This document shows, piece after piece, positions 1 to 7,147 of a stretch of 33,003 bases of DNA (position 1 is its first letter; every line of letters begins with the position of its first letter). The position numbers and the translations under genes are program-made. A model generated the notes under the pieces. It was given only the letters and a program-made list of their open reading frames with translations. It searched no databases and was not told the origin of the DNA. Origin of the DNA: DATBIO01 sp036556965 (GTDB lineage: Bacteria; Acidobacteriota; Vicinamibacteria; Fen-336); the NCBI GenBank assembly GCA_036556965.1, contig DATBIO010000308.1:1-33003 (forward strand), in the 5' to 3' direction.

Positions 1-1
1 C

Positions 2-550
2 GGCAAGTCGACGGTGGCGCGCGCGCTGGCCGCGGCCCTGGCCGCGCGCGGCGTGGAGGCGGAGGTGCTGGAGTCCGACGCCGTCCGGCGCGTGCTCACA
101 CCGCAGCCGGGCTACGGCCGCGCGGAGCGGGACCTGTTCTATCGCGCGCTGGGGTGGGCGGCGGGGCTGCTGGCGGAGCGCGGGGTGCCCGTGGTCGTGG
201 ACGCCACCGCGCCGCGCCGCCGGCACCGCGACGCGGCGCGGGACCGCATTCCCCGCTTCCTCGAGGTCTTCGTGGACACGCCTCTCGAGGTCTGCATGGC
301 GCGGGACCCCAAGGGCATCTACCGCGCGGGCCGCGAGGGCCGCGCCCACGCCGTCCCGGGCCTGCAGGAGCCCTACGAGGAGCCGCGGCGCCCGGAGGTG
401 GTGGTCGACGGCCAGGCCTCCGCCGAGACGGGGGCGCGCCGGGTGATGGCGGCGCTCGCCCGGCGCGGATGGCTCGCGCGCGGGAGGCCCCCTCGCCCGG
501 CACGCGCCCGGACGACTTCCCGCTTGCCGCCGCGAGCGCGTTCGTGCTAA
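2..550 (+). CDS. cysC: Adenylylsulfate (APS) kinase, 5' end missing
   Basis: Phosphorylates adenosine 5'-phosphosulfate with ATP to give PAPS, in cytosolic sulfate activation. The window opens inside the Walker A loop: the first in-frame codons read GKST, so the reading frame continues to the left of the window. The motifs seen fit the family: LESDAVRRVL (the D-x-x-R substrate loop after the P-loop), PVVVDAT, and FVDTPLEVCMARDPKGIYRAG, which matches the conserved FVDTPL-E-C-xRDPKGLY block of APS kinases, followed by PYEEPRRPEV. The last 30 or so residues are Arg/Pro/Ala-rich and not part of the usual fold. It is followed by the repeat protein on the same strand after 22 bp. Whether it is a stand-alone kinase or the C-terminal part of a sulfurylase-kinase fusion cannot be told from here. 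Confidence 0.85.
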   Translation, partial: GKSTVARALAAALAARGVEAEVLESDAVRRVLTPQPGYGRAERDLFYRALGWAAGLLAERGVPVVVDATAPRRRHRDAARDRIPRFLEVFVDTPLEVCMARDPKGIYRAGREGRAHAVPGLQEPYEEPRRPEVVVDGQASAETGARRVMAALARRGWLARGRPPRPARARTTSRLPPRARSC

Positions 551-572
551 CTGTCGCGGAAGGGAGGCGCGC

Positions 573-1250
573 GTGCAGCCAGAGCCGTTGATCGATCCGC
601 GGACCCGCTCCGCGGAGCCGGGGCCCGAGGAAGTGGAGGCGTGGGCGGCCCGCGAGCGCGCGCGGCGCGCGGCATGGCTGGGCGGCCCCTCCGGCGAGGA
701 GAGGCAGGAATGGGCGCGCGGCCAGCGCTGGCGCGCGGCCCTCGGCCTCGCGGAGTCGCGCCTCGGCCCCACGGCCGAGGAGGCGGAGGCGTGGGCCGAG
801 CGCGAGCGCAAGCGGCGGGAGGCGTGGCTGAGCGGGCCCACCGAGGAGGAGAAGCGCGAATGGGCGCGCGGCGATCGCCGCCGCGCGCGGCTCGGGCTCT
901 CGGACTCGCGCCTGCCGCCCACGACCGAGGAGGTCGAGGCCTGGGCGCGTCGCGAGCAGCAGCGGCGCCGCGACTGGAGCGCGGGGCCTAACGAGGACGA
1001 GAAGCGCGAATGGGCTCGGCGCCAGGCCCTGGGCGGCCTGTGGGAGGAGCTCGTGCGATGGCCCCTGCCCGGCGCCTTCCTGCCCGAGGCGGCCCAGCGG
1101 CTGCTGCGCGAGGCCGAGCTGGCGGGCAAGGGCTCCCTCTACTCCCTCGCGGGAGCGCCGGCCGCCCTGTGGTCCTACTTCGTGCGCGCGGGCCGCGTCT
1201 TCGAGCAGGAGTTCTACCAGCCGGCGCGCCGCGGCCGCGTCCCGTACTGA
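573..1250 (+). CDS. Hypothetical protein with three 50-residue tandem repeats
   Basis: 225 residues, no family recognised. The GTG start is chosen because a GGAAGGGAGG ribosome-binding site lies a few bases upstream. Residues 11-150 are three tandem units of 50 residues in perfect register: the EE pair falls at 19-20, 69-70 and 119-120. Each unit has a PT/PxEE-x-EAWA-x-RE core, a basic stretch ending in W, a GP turn, an E-x-x-EWAR block and, in the first two, an RLGL-like end. The composition is strongly charged (Glu/Arg) with conserved Trp and predicts alpha-helical hairpins. Residues 150-225 are different, less charged and aromatic (WSYF, EFYQP). There is no signal peptide and no membrane segment. 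The protein could be a scaffold or a nucleic-acid-binding repeat protein, but nothing in the sequence decides this. Confidence 0.75.
   Translation: MQPEPLIDPRTRSAEPGPEEVEAWAARERARRAAWLGGPSGEERQEWARGQRWRAALGLAESRLGPTAEEAEAWAERERKRREAWLSGPTEEEKREWARGDRRRARLGLSDSRLPPTTEEVEAWARREQQRRRDWSAGPNEDEKREWARRQALGGLWEELVRWPLPGAFLPEAAQRLLREAELAGKGSLYSLAGAPAALWSYFVRAGRVFEQEFYQPARRGRVPY
603..1022 (+). repeat. Coding tandem repeat, 150-bp period, about 2.8 copies
   Basis: Copies at 603-752, 753-902 and 903-1022 (the last partial) encode the 50-residue units of the protein at 573-1250. The period is exactly 150 bp with no indels between copies, but the DNA has diverged at many positions. This points to an old duplication kept by selection on the protein. 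Confidence 0.8.
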
Positions 1251-1285
1251 CCGGGCGGCGCGGGCGGGCCTCCCCGGGCGGCGCG
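1251..1285. repeat. 12-bp direct repeat between convergent genes
   Basis: CCGGGCGGCGCG occurs at 1251-1262 and again at 1274-1285, in the 49-bp gap between two genes that end facing each other. No clean hairpin with a T-tract is visible. It may be chance in such GC-rich DNA. Confidence 0.4.
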
Positions 1286-1299
1286 CACGAGAGCCCTCC

Positions 1300-2973
1300 T
1301 CAGCGCACGCGCCGGGGGTACTGGCTCACGTGGGCCGGCTCCGATCCCGAGGGCAGGCGCCGGACCTGCCGGACGGAGAAGGCGAGCAGCACGAGGCTGG
1401 CCAGCACCCCCCCGAGGGCGACCTGGCGCAGCGGCTGCCCGAGCACCAGCGGTCCCTCGGGAGGCCCCGTCCACAGCGCCACCAGGACGGCCAGCCAGCC
1501 GAAGATCGTGAGCAGCGACAGGAACTGCACGCGCCGACGCACGGCCCGCGCCAGGGGGAGGACGTGGCGCGGGGCCTCGCCCAGGCGCTCGACCGACTCC
1601 AGCAGCCGCTCCACCCGCCAGCGGGCGTCGAGGATCCACTGGCCCACGCGCCGGACGTTCACGCTCTCCCGCGCCTCCAGGAGCATCAGGCGGCCGAAGA
1701 ACCGGTTCTCGTGGCCCCGCAGGTCGAACTCCGGGTCGAGCTCCTTCACCGTGGCCTCGGCCGTGAGCACCGCCTTCAGGTAGCGGGCGGCGTCGGGGGC
1801 GATGGCCATCGCATGCCGGCGCACCAGGCCGAGCATCTCGATCTCGAAGACCTCCTCCGACCAGGCCACGTCCTGTGGCGCCACGCGCGCGCTCTCCAGG
1901 TACCGCGTCATGCACTCGAGGAGGTCGCGGCGGGCGGCCTCGGGGTCGGTGCGCGGGGAGGGGGCCAGGAAGCGCATGAACTCGTCCACCGCGTTGCCCA
2001 CGTGGCCGGCGAAGAGGCTCTGCGCGAAGTAGCGCAGGGAGGAGGTGGTCCGGTCGTCCAGCCGGCCCACGATGCCGAAGTCCACGTACCCGATGGCGTC
2101 GCCCTCGAGGACGATGAGGTTGGCGGGGTGCGGATCGGCGTGGAAGTACCCGAAGCGGTAGATCTGGTTGAGGGCGTTCCACACGATGTGGCTGGCGATG
2201 CGCCGGCGGTCGTGGCCCCGCGCGCGGAGCGCGGCGAGGAACTCCTCGTCGCCCCGGCGGATGGCGGCCACGATCTCGATCACGGGGACGCCTCCGAGGT
2301 ACTCGAGGGTCAGCACGCGCGACGTGGTGTGGCTGGCCACCACGCGGGGGTTCCTCTCCAGGGCGTCGCCGCCCGCGTTGGCGCGCAGGGCCGCCGCGTG
2401 GCGCGCCTCGGTGCGGTAGTCGAGCTCCTCCTCCGTCCACCGCGAGAACTCCGCCACCAGGGCCCGGGCGTCGGTGGGGCCCAGGAGCCAGGAGGCGTCC
2501 AGGAGGGTCGCCGCCCACCGCATGAGGCGCAGGTCCGCGCGCACGAGCTCGCGCACGTCCGGGCGCTGGACCTTGACCGCCACCTCGGTGCCGTCGGGCA
2601 GGACGGCGCGGTGGACCTGGCCTATGGAGGCCGCGGCCAGGGGCTCCCACGCGAAGGAGCGGAAGCACGCCTCCACCGGACGGCCCAGCTCCGCCTCCAG
2701 CGTGCGGCGCACCGCGTCGGCCGGGAACGGCCGGACCTGGTTGAGGAGCTGGAAGAACCCGAGGCAGTAGTCGGCGGGAAGCAGGTCGAAGCGCAGGGCC
2801 AGGGCCTGGCCGAGCTTGACCCAGGTCCCCCCGAGCGCCTCCAGGGCCTGCTGCGCGCGCTGCGCCCCCGTGGACGCGGGGTCGCGCCGCAGCCAGGGCA
2901 CGACGACCTGGCCCAGGGCGACGCGCGAGACCTGCGCCGCCCGCCGGACCACCGCCCCGAGGCCGGGCCTCAA
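1300..2973 (-). CDS. ABC1/AarF/UbiB-type atypical kinase
   Basis: 557 residues. Family members are membrane-associated atypical kinases/ATPases that support isoprenoid-quinone biosynthesis or lipid handling. The hallmarks are present in order: the KxGQ motif (WVKLGQ, residues 51-56), the A-rich nucleotide loop AAASIGQVHRA replacing the usual glycine-rich loop, VAVKVQRP with the ATP-binding Lys, the catalytic block GYFHADPHPANL, and the metal-binding YVDFG. Two hydrophobic helices close to the C terminus (near residues 505-550) fit the usual membrane anchor. The start is TTG at 2973, overlapping the stop of the upstream NmrA-like gene (TTGA), so the two are translationally coupled. The UbiA-type prenyltransferase two genes upstream supports a quinone-related role. 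The exact substrate is not known. Confidence 0.88.
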   Translation of the reverse strand: MRPGLGAVVRRAAQVSRVALGQVVVPWLRRDPASTGAQRAQQALEALGGTWVKLGQALALRFDLLPADYCLGFFQLLNQVRPFPADAVRRTLEAELGRPVEACFRSFAWEPLAAASIGQVHRAVLPDGTEVAVKVQRPDVRELVRADLRLMRWAATLLDASWLLGPTDARALVAEFSRWTEEELDYRTEARHAAALRANAGGDALERNPRVVASHTTSRVLTLEYLGGVPVIEIVAAIRRGDEEFLAALRARGHDRRRIASHIVWNALNQIYRFGYFHADPHPANLIVLEGDAIGYVDFGIVGRLDDRTTSSLRYFAQSLFAGHVGNAVDEFMRFLAPSPRTDPEAARRDLLECMTRYLESARVAPQDVAWSEEVFEIEMLGLVRRHAMAIAPDAARYLKAVLTAEATVKELDPEFDLRGHENRFFGRLMLLEARESVNVRRVGQWILDARWRVERLLESVERLGEAPRHVLPLARAVRRRVQFLSLLTIFGWLAVLVALWTGPPEGPLVLGQPLRQVALGGVLASLVLLAFSVRQVRRLPSGSEPAHVSQYPRRVR

Positions 2974-3848
2974 CGGCCGCGCACGACGGCGGCGATCGCG
3001 TCCTCGAGGGGCGTGCCACCGCGCGCGGGCTCGCCTCCACGCCGCTCGAAGTCGATGGCGCCCGTGTTGAACGCGCGGAAGAGCTCTTGCCAGGATGCGA
3101 TCGTGCGTGCGCTGAACCCGGAGGACGCGAGGGCGGCCGGCCAGCCCTCCTCGGGGACCGCCACCGCCGTCACCGGCCGGCCCAGCGCGGCGGCGAAGGC
3201 GGCGGCGGCGGCGGCGGGCGAGTACGACCGGGGACCCGCGAGCTCGATGACCGTCCCCGCCCCGTCCTCGTCGAGCAGGGCCTGCGCGGCCGCCTCGCCG
3301 ACGTCCGCCACCGACACCATCGGGATCGCGCGGTCCAGCGGGGCCAGGAAGCTCGGGAGCACGCCCTGCTCCGCCGCCACCGGCGCCACCCAGGCCCAGT
3401 TCTCCATGAAGTAGGCGGGCCGGAGGAAGGTGGACGCGCGCTCCGGCGGGCCCAGCACGCGCTCGAACGCGCGGTTGGTGAGGATGTTCCCGGTTCCCGC
3501 CGGGAGGTGGGCGCCGATCGACGACAGCACGACCAGCCGCGGCCGGCCCGCCGCGCGCGCCGCCTGCAGGATGCTCTCCGCGAGCTGCTCGGCGCGGGCG
3601 AAGAGGTCGGGCAGCGCGTAGGCGGGCGGGTTGAGGACGTAGGCCGCGGTCACGCCGCGGAGGGCCGCGGCCAGGGCCGCGGGATCGCCCAGGTCGGCCA
3701 CCGCGACCTCGGCCCCCGCCGCTTCCCAGGGCTCGCCCTTGACCGGGTCGCGCACCACGACGCGCACGGGCGCGCCGCGGGCCAGCAGGGCGCGCGCGGT
3801 GGCGCCCCCCGTGTTCCCGCTGACGCCGGCCACCGCGTAGCGCGCCAT
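2970..3848 (-). CDS. NmrA-like NAD(P)-binding protein (atypical SDR)
   Basis: 292 residues. The N terminus has the NmrA-type Rossmann motif AVAGVSGNTGGATARALL, followed by RVVVRDPVKGEPW with the Arg expected to read the NADP phosphate, then VADLGDP and the YVLNPP, LSSIGAH and LRPAYFMENW blocks seen in NmrA/HSCARG and azoreductase-like SDRs. These proteins bind NAD(P)H and act as redox sensors or small-molecule reductases; the classical Tyr-x3-Lys catalytic pair is not evident. It sits 10 bp downstream of the UbiA-type prenyltransferase and overlaps the UbiB-type kinase gene, forming a three-gene operon. A quinone-linked reductase is possible, but the function is not demonstrated. Confidence 0.82.
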   Translation of the reverse strand: MARYAVAGVSGNTGGATARALLARGAPVRVVVRDPVKGEPWEAAGAEVAVADLGDPAALAAALRGVTAAYVLNPPAYALPDLFARAEQLAESILQAARAAGRPRLVVLSSIGAHLPAGTGNILTNRAFERVLGPPERASTFLRPAYFMENWAWVAPVAAEQGVLPSFLAPLDRAIPMVSVADVGEAAAQALLDEDGAGTVIELAGPRSYSPAAAAAAFAAALGRPVTAVAVPEEGWPAALASSGFSARTIASWQELFRAFNTGAIDFERRGGEPARGGTPLEDAIAAVVRGR

Positions 3849-3858
3849 GGCCTCGCCC

Positions 3859-4806
3859 TCAGGACACCAGCAGCCCCGCTCCGACCCCCGACGCGTAGAG
3901 CAGGAACGAGAGGAGCGTGCGGGCCTGGGCGGGGACGATCAGCGGCGTCTGCTCGGGGTGGGCGGCCAGCGCGCGCGCGGCGGCCACGGCGGGGGGCAGG
4001 CCGGCCAGGCCCAGCCACACCGCGTAGGGAAGCCCGGCGAGGGGCGCGAGCAGGAGCACGGCGTAGGCCGCCGCCACCAGGAAGGCGAAGGCGCGGCTGG
4101 CCCGCGCGCGGCCCAGCCTCACCACCTGCGTGTTCTTGCCCGAGGCGCGGTCGGCGCGGAAGTCGGGGAACTCGTTGATCCACAGGAAGGCCGCCACCAG
4201 CATGCCCAACGGCATCGCGAGCAGCAGCAGCTCCCGGCTGACCGTCCCGCGCTGGACGAGGTAGGTGCCGCCCGCGATGAGGGGGCCGTAGCAGAGGAAG
4301 ACGGCCAGCTCTCCGAGCCCACGGTAGGAGAGCTTCAGCGGGGGCGCGTGGTAGAAGAATGCGGCGCCCACGCCCACCAGGCCCAGCCACAGGACGCGCG
4401 GCTCGCGGGCGAGCGCGATGGCGAGGCCCACCGCCGCGCCCAGCACGTAGGCCAGCGCCGCCACCGCCGCCGTCTGGCGGCGGGTCAACAGGCCGTCCAC
4501 CATCACGCGCTTGCCGCCGGAGAAGGGGCTGCGGTCCTCCTCCGCCACCGCCATGTCGGTGCCCGAGTCGAAGTCCACCACCTCGCCGGAGGCGTTCTTC
4601 GCCACCTCGATGAAGAAGATGCCGAGCACGGTGAGGGCCAGCCAGCCCCAGGCCATGCCGCCGTCGCGCGCCGCCGCGGCCGCCCCCAGGATCATGGAGG
4701 CCACCGAGGCCAGCGTGATCTTGGGGTCCGCCAGGCGCCAGACGCCATGGGCCACGTCGCCGGCGCCGCCGGGGGTCCGGGGAACGGCCGTCAACGATTG
4801 GGCCAC
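3859..4806 (-). CDS. UbiA-family prenyltransferase (MenA-like)
   Basis: 315 residues, integral membrane, about nine helices. Transfers a polyprenyl chain to an aromatic acceptor. Both Asp-rich Mg-diphosphate sites are visible: residues 71-84 (N71, E75, D78, D80, D84), and 211-219 (N211, D215, D219) in NEFPDFRADRASGKNT, which is close to the NEFPDxxADxxxGKNT version typical of the MenA/1,4-dihydroxy-2-naphthoate branch. YHAPPLKLSYRGLGE between them fits too. The frame stays open far upstream, so the start is inferred: GTG at 4806 is preceded by a GAGGAGGAG ribosome-binding site and gives the usual family length. First gene of the UbiA/NmrA/UbiB operon. A DHNA prenyltransferase of menaquinone synthesis is the best guess; another aromatic acceptor is possible. 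Confidence 0.85.
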   Translation of the reverse strand: MAQSLTAVPRTPGGAGDVAHGVWRLADPKITLASVASMILGAAAAARDGGMAWGWLALTVLGIFFIEVAKNASGEVVDFDSGTDMAVAEEDRSPFSGGKRVMVDGLLTRRQTAAVAALAYVLGAAVGLAIALAREPRVLWLGLVGVGAAFFYHAPPLKLSYRGLGELAVFLCYGPLIAGGTYLVQRGTVSRELLLLAMPLGMLVAAFLWINEFPDFRADRASGKNTQVVRLGRARASRAFAFLVAAAYAVLLLAPLAGLPYAVWLGLAGLPPAVAAARALAAHPEQTPLIVPAQARTLLSFLLYASGVGAGLLVS

Positions 4807-4851
4807 CGCTCCTCCTCGTCGAGCGGGCGCGCACCGGTCGCCGCGGGCGCG

Positions 4852-4880
4852 ATCATACGCGAGACGCGGGCCCGTTCCGG
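4852..4880 (-). promoter_or_regulatory. Candidate housekeeping promoter for the UbiA operon
   Basis: On the minus strand a TATGAT hexamer (4857-4852) differs from TATAAT at one position, notable in such GC-rich DNA, and would start transcription about 40 bases before the GTG at 4806. The hexamer 17 bases upstream (CCGGAA) is a poor -35. Weak support only. Confidence 0.35.
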
Positions 4881-4907
4881 GGCGCGCGGCCCGCCCGCGG
4901 GCGTGGC

Positions 4908-5672
4908 TCAAGCACTCGCCATCTCCGAGGCCAGGACCGCGGCCGCCCGACGGTCGGCGAAGGCCTGCACCACGCGGTCGCCGCTCGCGCGGAACTCCGC
5001 GGGGGTGCCCGCGAAGCGGAAGCGCCCCTCGTGCAGCAGCCCGATGCGGTCCGACATCTCCAGCGCGCCGCGGATGTCGTGGGTGACGATGATGGAGGTG
5101 GCGCCCAGCCCGCGCGCGATGCTCCCGATCAGCCGTTGCACCGAGGCGGCGTTCACGGGATCGAGGCCGGTCACGGGCTCGTCGAAGAGGAGGATCTCCG
5201 GCCGCCCCACGATGGCGCGCGCGAGCCCCACGCGTTTCCGCATCCCGCCCGAGAGCTCGGCGGGGAGCTTGCCGAGGATCCGGCGGCCGAGGTTCACCTC
5301 TTCGATGGCCCGCACCACGCGCCGCTCCACCTCGCGGGGGCCCAGGTCCCGCGCCACCTCGTCCCGCAGGCCGTAGGCGACGTTGCTGCGCACGTCCATG
5401 GAGTCGAACAGGGCCGAGTACTGGAAGACGTAGCCGATCTTCCTCAGCATCCGGTCCACCGCCGCGCGGGGGGAGCGGAACACGGACTCCCCGTCGATCC
5501 TCACGTCGCCACGGTCGGGCACGACGAGCCCGATGGTGGTCTTGAGGAAGACGCTCTTCCCGCAGCCCGAGGCGCCCACGATGGCGACGACCTCGCCCGT
5601 GGCCACGGTCAGGTTGGCTCCCAGGAGCACGGGCACGTCGTAGCTCTTGTAGAGGTTCCGGTACTCGATCAT
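4908..5672 (-). CDS. ABC transporter ATP-binding protein, MlaF-like
   Basis: 254 residues. ATPase subunit of a lipid/organic-solvent ABC importer of the Mla/Mce type. Visible motifs: Walker A GASGCGKS (residues 33-40), Q-loop VFQYSALFDSM with the FQ-x-x-ALFDSx-V signature of MlaF/Ttg2A proteins, the signature LSGGMRKRVGLARAI, Walker B ILLFDEPVTGLDP and the switch His in THD. The start is ATG at 5672 with a GGAG upstream; the frame stays open further upstream but without family sequence. No MlaE permease or MlaD substrate-binding gene lies next to it here, so its partners are elsewhere. It is transcribed away from the USP/V-ATPase operon, and a sigma-54-like promoter (5704-5719) stands before it. 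The UbiA gene follows 101 bp downstream on the same strand. Confidence 0.9.
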   Translation of the reverse strand: MIEYRNLYKSYDVPVLLGANLTVATGEVVAIVGASGCGKSVFLKTTIGLVVPDRGDVRIDGESVFRSPRAAVDRMLRKIGYVFQYSALFDSMDVRSNVAYGLRDEVARDLGPREVERRVVRAIEEVNLGRRILGKLPAELSGGMRKRVGLARAIVGRPEILLFDEPVTGLDPVNAASVQRLIGSIARGLGATSIIVTHDIRGALEMSDRIGLLHEGRFRFAGTPAEFRASGDRVVQAFADRRAAAVLASEMASA

Positions 5673-5703
5673 GCGTGGCGCTCCGCCGCCCGGCCTCCTG
5701 GAC

Positions 5704-5719
5704 CGCAAGAAGCCTGCCC
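5704..5719 (-). promoter_or_regulatory. Probable sigma-54 promoter for the ABC ATPase gene
   Basis: Minus strand GGGCAG-GCTTC-TTGCG, compared with TGGCAC-N5-TTGCW. The invariant GG and GC are 12 bp apart as required; the mismatches are the first base, the last base of the -24 block and the last base. Predicted start about 5693, giving a 20-base leader to the ATG at 5672. The shared dyad at 5760-5774 would be centred about 74 bp upstream. Confidence 0.5.
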
Positions 5720-5759
5720 GCGTGGGCGGCGGGAATCGCGCGCGCCGACGGGGGCTCGC

Positions 5760-5774
5760 GCGCATCCGTTTCCG
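5760..5774. promoter_or_regulatory. Candidate enhancer-binding-protein site (dyad)
   Basis: GCGCATC-C-GTTTCCG is identical at 14 of 15 positions to 16438-16452, the element upstream of the cytochrome c promoter. It is a degenerate version of the CGCAA-N3-TTGCG dyads at 23172 and 32856. Its centre is about 104 bp upstream of the start predicted from the plus-strand sigma-54 promoter at 5845, and about 74 bp from the minus-strand one. A second partial element, CGCGAGTTAATTGCG, lies near 5790-5804. Confidence 0.5.
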
Positions 5775-5844
5775 CGCCGCCGCGCCGCGCGCGAGTTAAT
5801 TGCGCGCCCCCTTCCCGGGCCCTTCGTCCGCCGAGGCTTGCGCA

Positions 5845-5860
5845 TGGCACCGGCGTTGCA
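5845..5860 (+). promoter_or_regulatory. Sigma-54 (-24/-12) promoter of the USP/V-ATPase operon
   Basis: TGGCAC-CGGCG-TTGCA is a perfect match to TGGCAC-N5-TTGCW, including the 12-bp GG-to-GC distance. The -12 cytosine is 5859, so transcription should start near 5871, 36 bases before the ATG at 5907. It overlaps an alternative in-frame ATG at 5844, which is therefore unlikely to be the start. Confidence 0.75.
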
Positions 5861-5906
5861 CCACCTGGCGGCGGCGGGCATCGGTCCGCCCGCGGGCGAG
5901 GCGACC

Positions 5907-6821
5907 ATGAAGGACACGGGGCCGGTCCTGGTGCCGCTCGACGGATCGCCGCTCGCGGAACGGGCGGTGCCGGTGGCCTGCGCCCTGGCGCGGCGATGGG
6001 ACGCGCCGGTGCGCCTGGTGCACGTGCACAGCGCCCTGGTCCCCGAGCCGATCTACGTGGAAGGGCTCGCGGTGATCGACGAGCACCTCCGGTCGCAGCG
6101 GCGCGAGCACGAGCGCGCGTACATGCAGCAGTCGCGGCGCCTCGTCGAGGGGACGCCGGTGGAGGCCGTCATCCTCGAGGGCCGCGTGGCTCCCGCCCTC
6201 GCCGCCGAGGCCCGGCGCAGCGAGGCGCAGCTCGTGGTCATGACCACCCATGGCCGGGGCGGCCTCGAGCGGCTGTGGCTGGGCAGCGTGGCCGACGAGC
6301 TGGCGCACGGCAGCCCGGCCCCGCTCCTCCTCCTCCGTCCCGAGGAAGGCGCGCCCGCGCCCGCCTTCCACCGCGTGCTGGTGGCGGTGGACGGCTCGGC
6401 CTTCGCGGACTCCGTCCTCGGCCCCGCCACCCGCGTGGCGCAGCCCGGGGCGCAACTGACGCTGCTCACGGTCGTCGAGCCCGTGGCCTGGACGCTGCGT
6501 CCCACCGACCTGGGGATGGGGGTGCCGGGCCAGGCGGAGCGGGAAGGCGAGGCCGCCCGCCAGCTCGAGCGCGCGGCCGAGCCGCTGCGGAGCCGCGGCT
6601 TCGACGTACGCGTGCGGGTGGCGTCCGCGGACCACGTCGCGGCCTGCATACTCGACACCGCGCGCGACCTCGATGCCGACCTCGTCGCCATCGCGACGCA
6701 CGGGCGCTCGGCGGTGGCGCGGGCCGCCCTGGGCAGCGTGGCGGACAAGGTCGTGCGGGGCGCGCACCGGCCGGTGCTCCTGCACCGTCCCCACCTGGAG
6801 GCGGGCGAGCCCGCGCCATGA
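5907..6821 (+). CDS. Tandem universal stress protein (two USP domains)
   Basis: 304 residues with two UspA domains in one chain, at about 6-143 and 152-296. Domain 1 starts VLVPLDGSPLAERAV and ends with THGRGGLERLWLGSVADELAHGSPAPLLLL. Domain 2 starts VLVAVDGSAFADSVL and ends with THGRSAVARAALGSVADKVVRGAHRPVLL. Both keep the HGR...LGS nucleotide-binding loop, so ATP binding is expected. Such proteins are cytosolic and associated with starvation, hypoxia and redox stress. The start at 5907 is chosen because the domain begins directly after it and the sigma-54 promoter covers the upstream ATG. The stop overlaps the start of the first ATPase gene (ATGA at 6818), so this USP is translationally coupled to the V-ATPase operon, an uncommon arrangement. 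Confidence 0.92.
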   Translation: MKDTGPVLVPLDGSPLAERAVPVACALARRWDAPVRLVHVHSALVPEPIYVEGLAVIDEHLRSQRREHERAYMQQSRRLVEGTPVEAVILEGRVAPALAAEARRSEAQLVVMTTHGRGGLERLWLGSVADELAHGSPAPLLLLRPEEGAPAPAFHRVLVAVDGSAFADSVLGPATRVAQPGAQLTLLTVVEPVAWTLRPTDLGMGVPGQAEREGEAARQLERAAEPLRSRGFDVRVRVASADHVAACILDTARDLDADLVAIATHGRSAVARAALGSVADKVVRGAHRPVLLHRPHLEAGEPAP

Positions 6822-7147
6822 GCGGCGAGCTCGTGGCCATCGTCCGCGCGGACGAAGAAGCACGCGCCCGCGTCTCCGCCGCGGAGGCGGAGGCGCGCGC
6901 GCAGCTCCAGGCGGCGGAGACGCAGCGGGACGGTCAGCGCCAGGCGCGGCGGGAGGCGGCGGAAGCCGGCCTGCGCCGCGAGCTGGAGGCCATCGAAGCG
7001 GAGACCGGGCGGGCAGTGGAGGAGCGGACGCGCCGGCGCCAGGCGTGGCTCTCCGAGCGCGAGCGCGCCGCCGAGCAGGTGTTCGAGCGCGCGGTGGCCA
7101 CCTTCGTGGACATCGTGGGAGGCGCGCCCTCCGAGGGCGCGCGGTGA
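6818..7147 (+). CDS. V-type ATPase subunit G/H (peripheral stalk)
   Basis: 109 residues. Almost the whole chain (about 10-95) is a charged Ala/Glu/Arg/Gln heptad-type helix, as expected for the G (AhaH/NtpF-like) subunit that pairs with E to form the peripheral stalk linking V1 to subunit I. The sequence itself is too simple for firm assignment; the call rests on the coiled coil, the length and the position as first gene of the ATPase set, since all other subunits are accounted for by the following genes. It overlaps the USP stop (ATGA) and the start of subunit C (GTGA). Confidence 0.75.
   Translation: MSGELVAIVRADEEARARVSAAEAEARAQLQAAETQRDGQRQARREAAEAGLRRELEAIEAETGRAVEERTRRRQAWLSERERAAEQVFERAVATFVDIVGGAPSEGAR

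Noticed and set aside
4807..5850. Long N-terminal extension of the UbiA-type frame across the ABC ATPase gene
   Set aside because: The extra 348 residues are an out-of-frame shadow of the ABC ATPase; GTG at 4806 has a strong ribosome-binding site and gives the normal length.
5844..5906. Alternative upstream ATG at 5844 for the tandem USP
   Set aside because: It lies at the edge of the perfect sigma-54 promoter, upstream of the predicted transcript start, and the added residues are not part of the USP fold.
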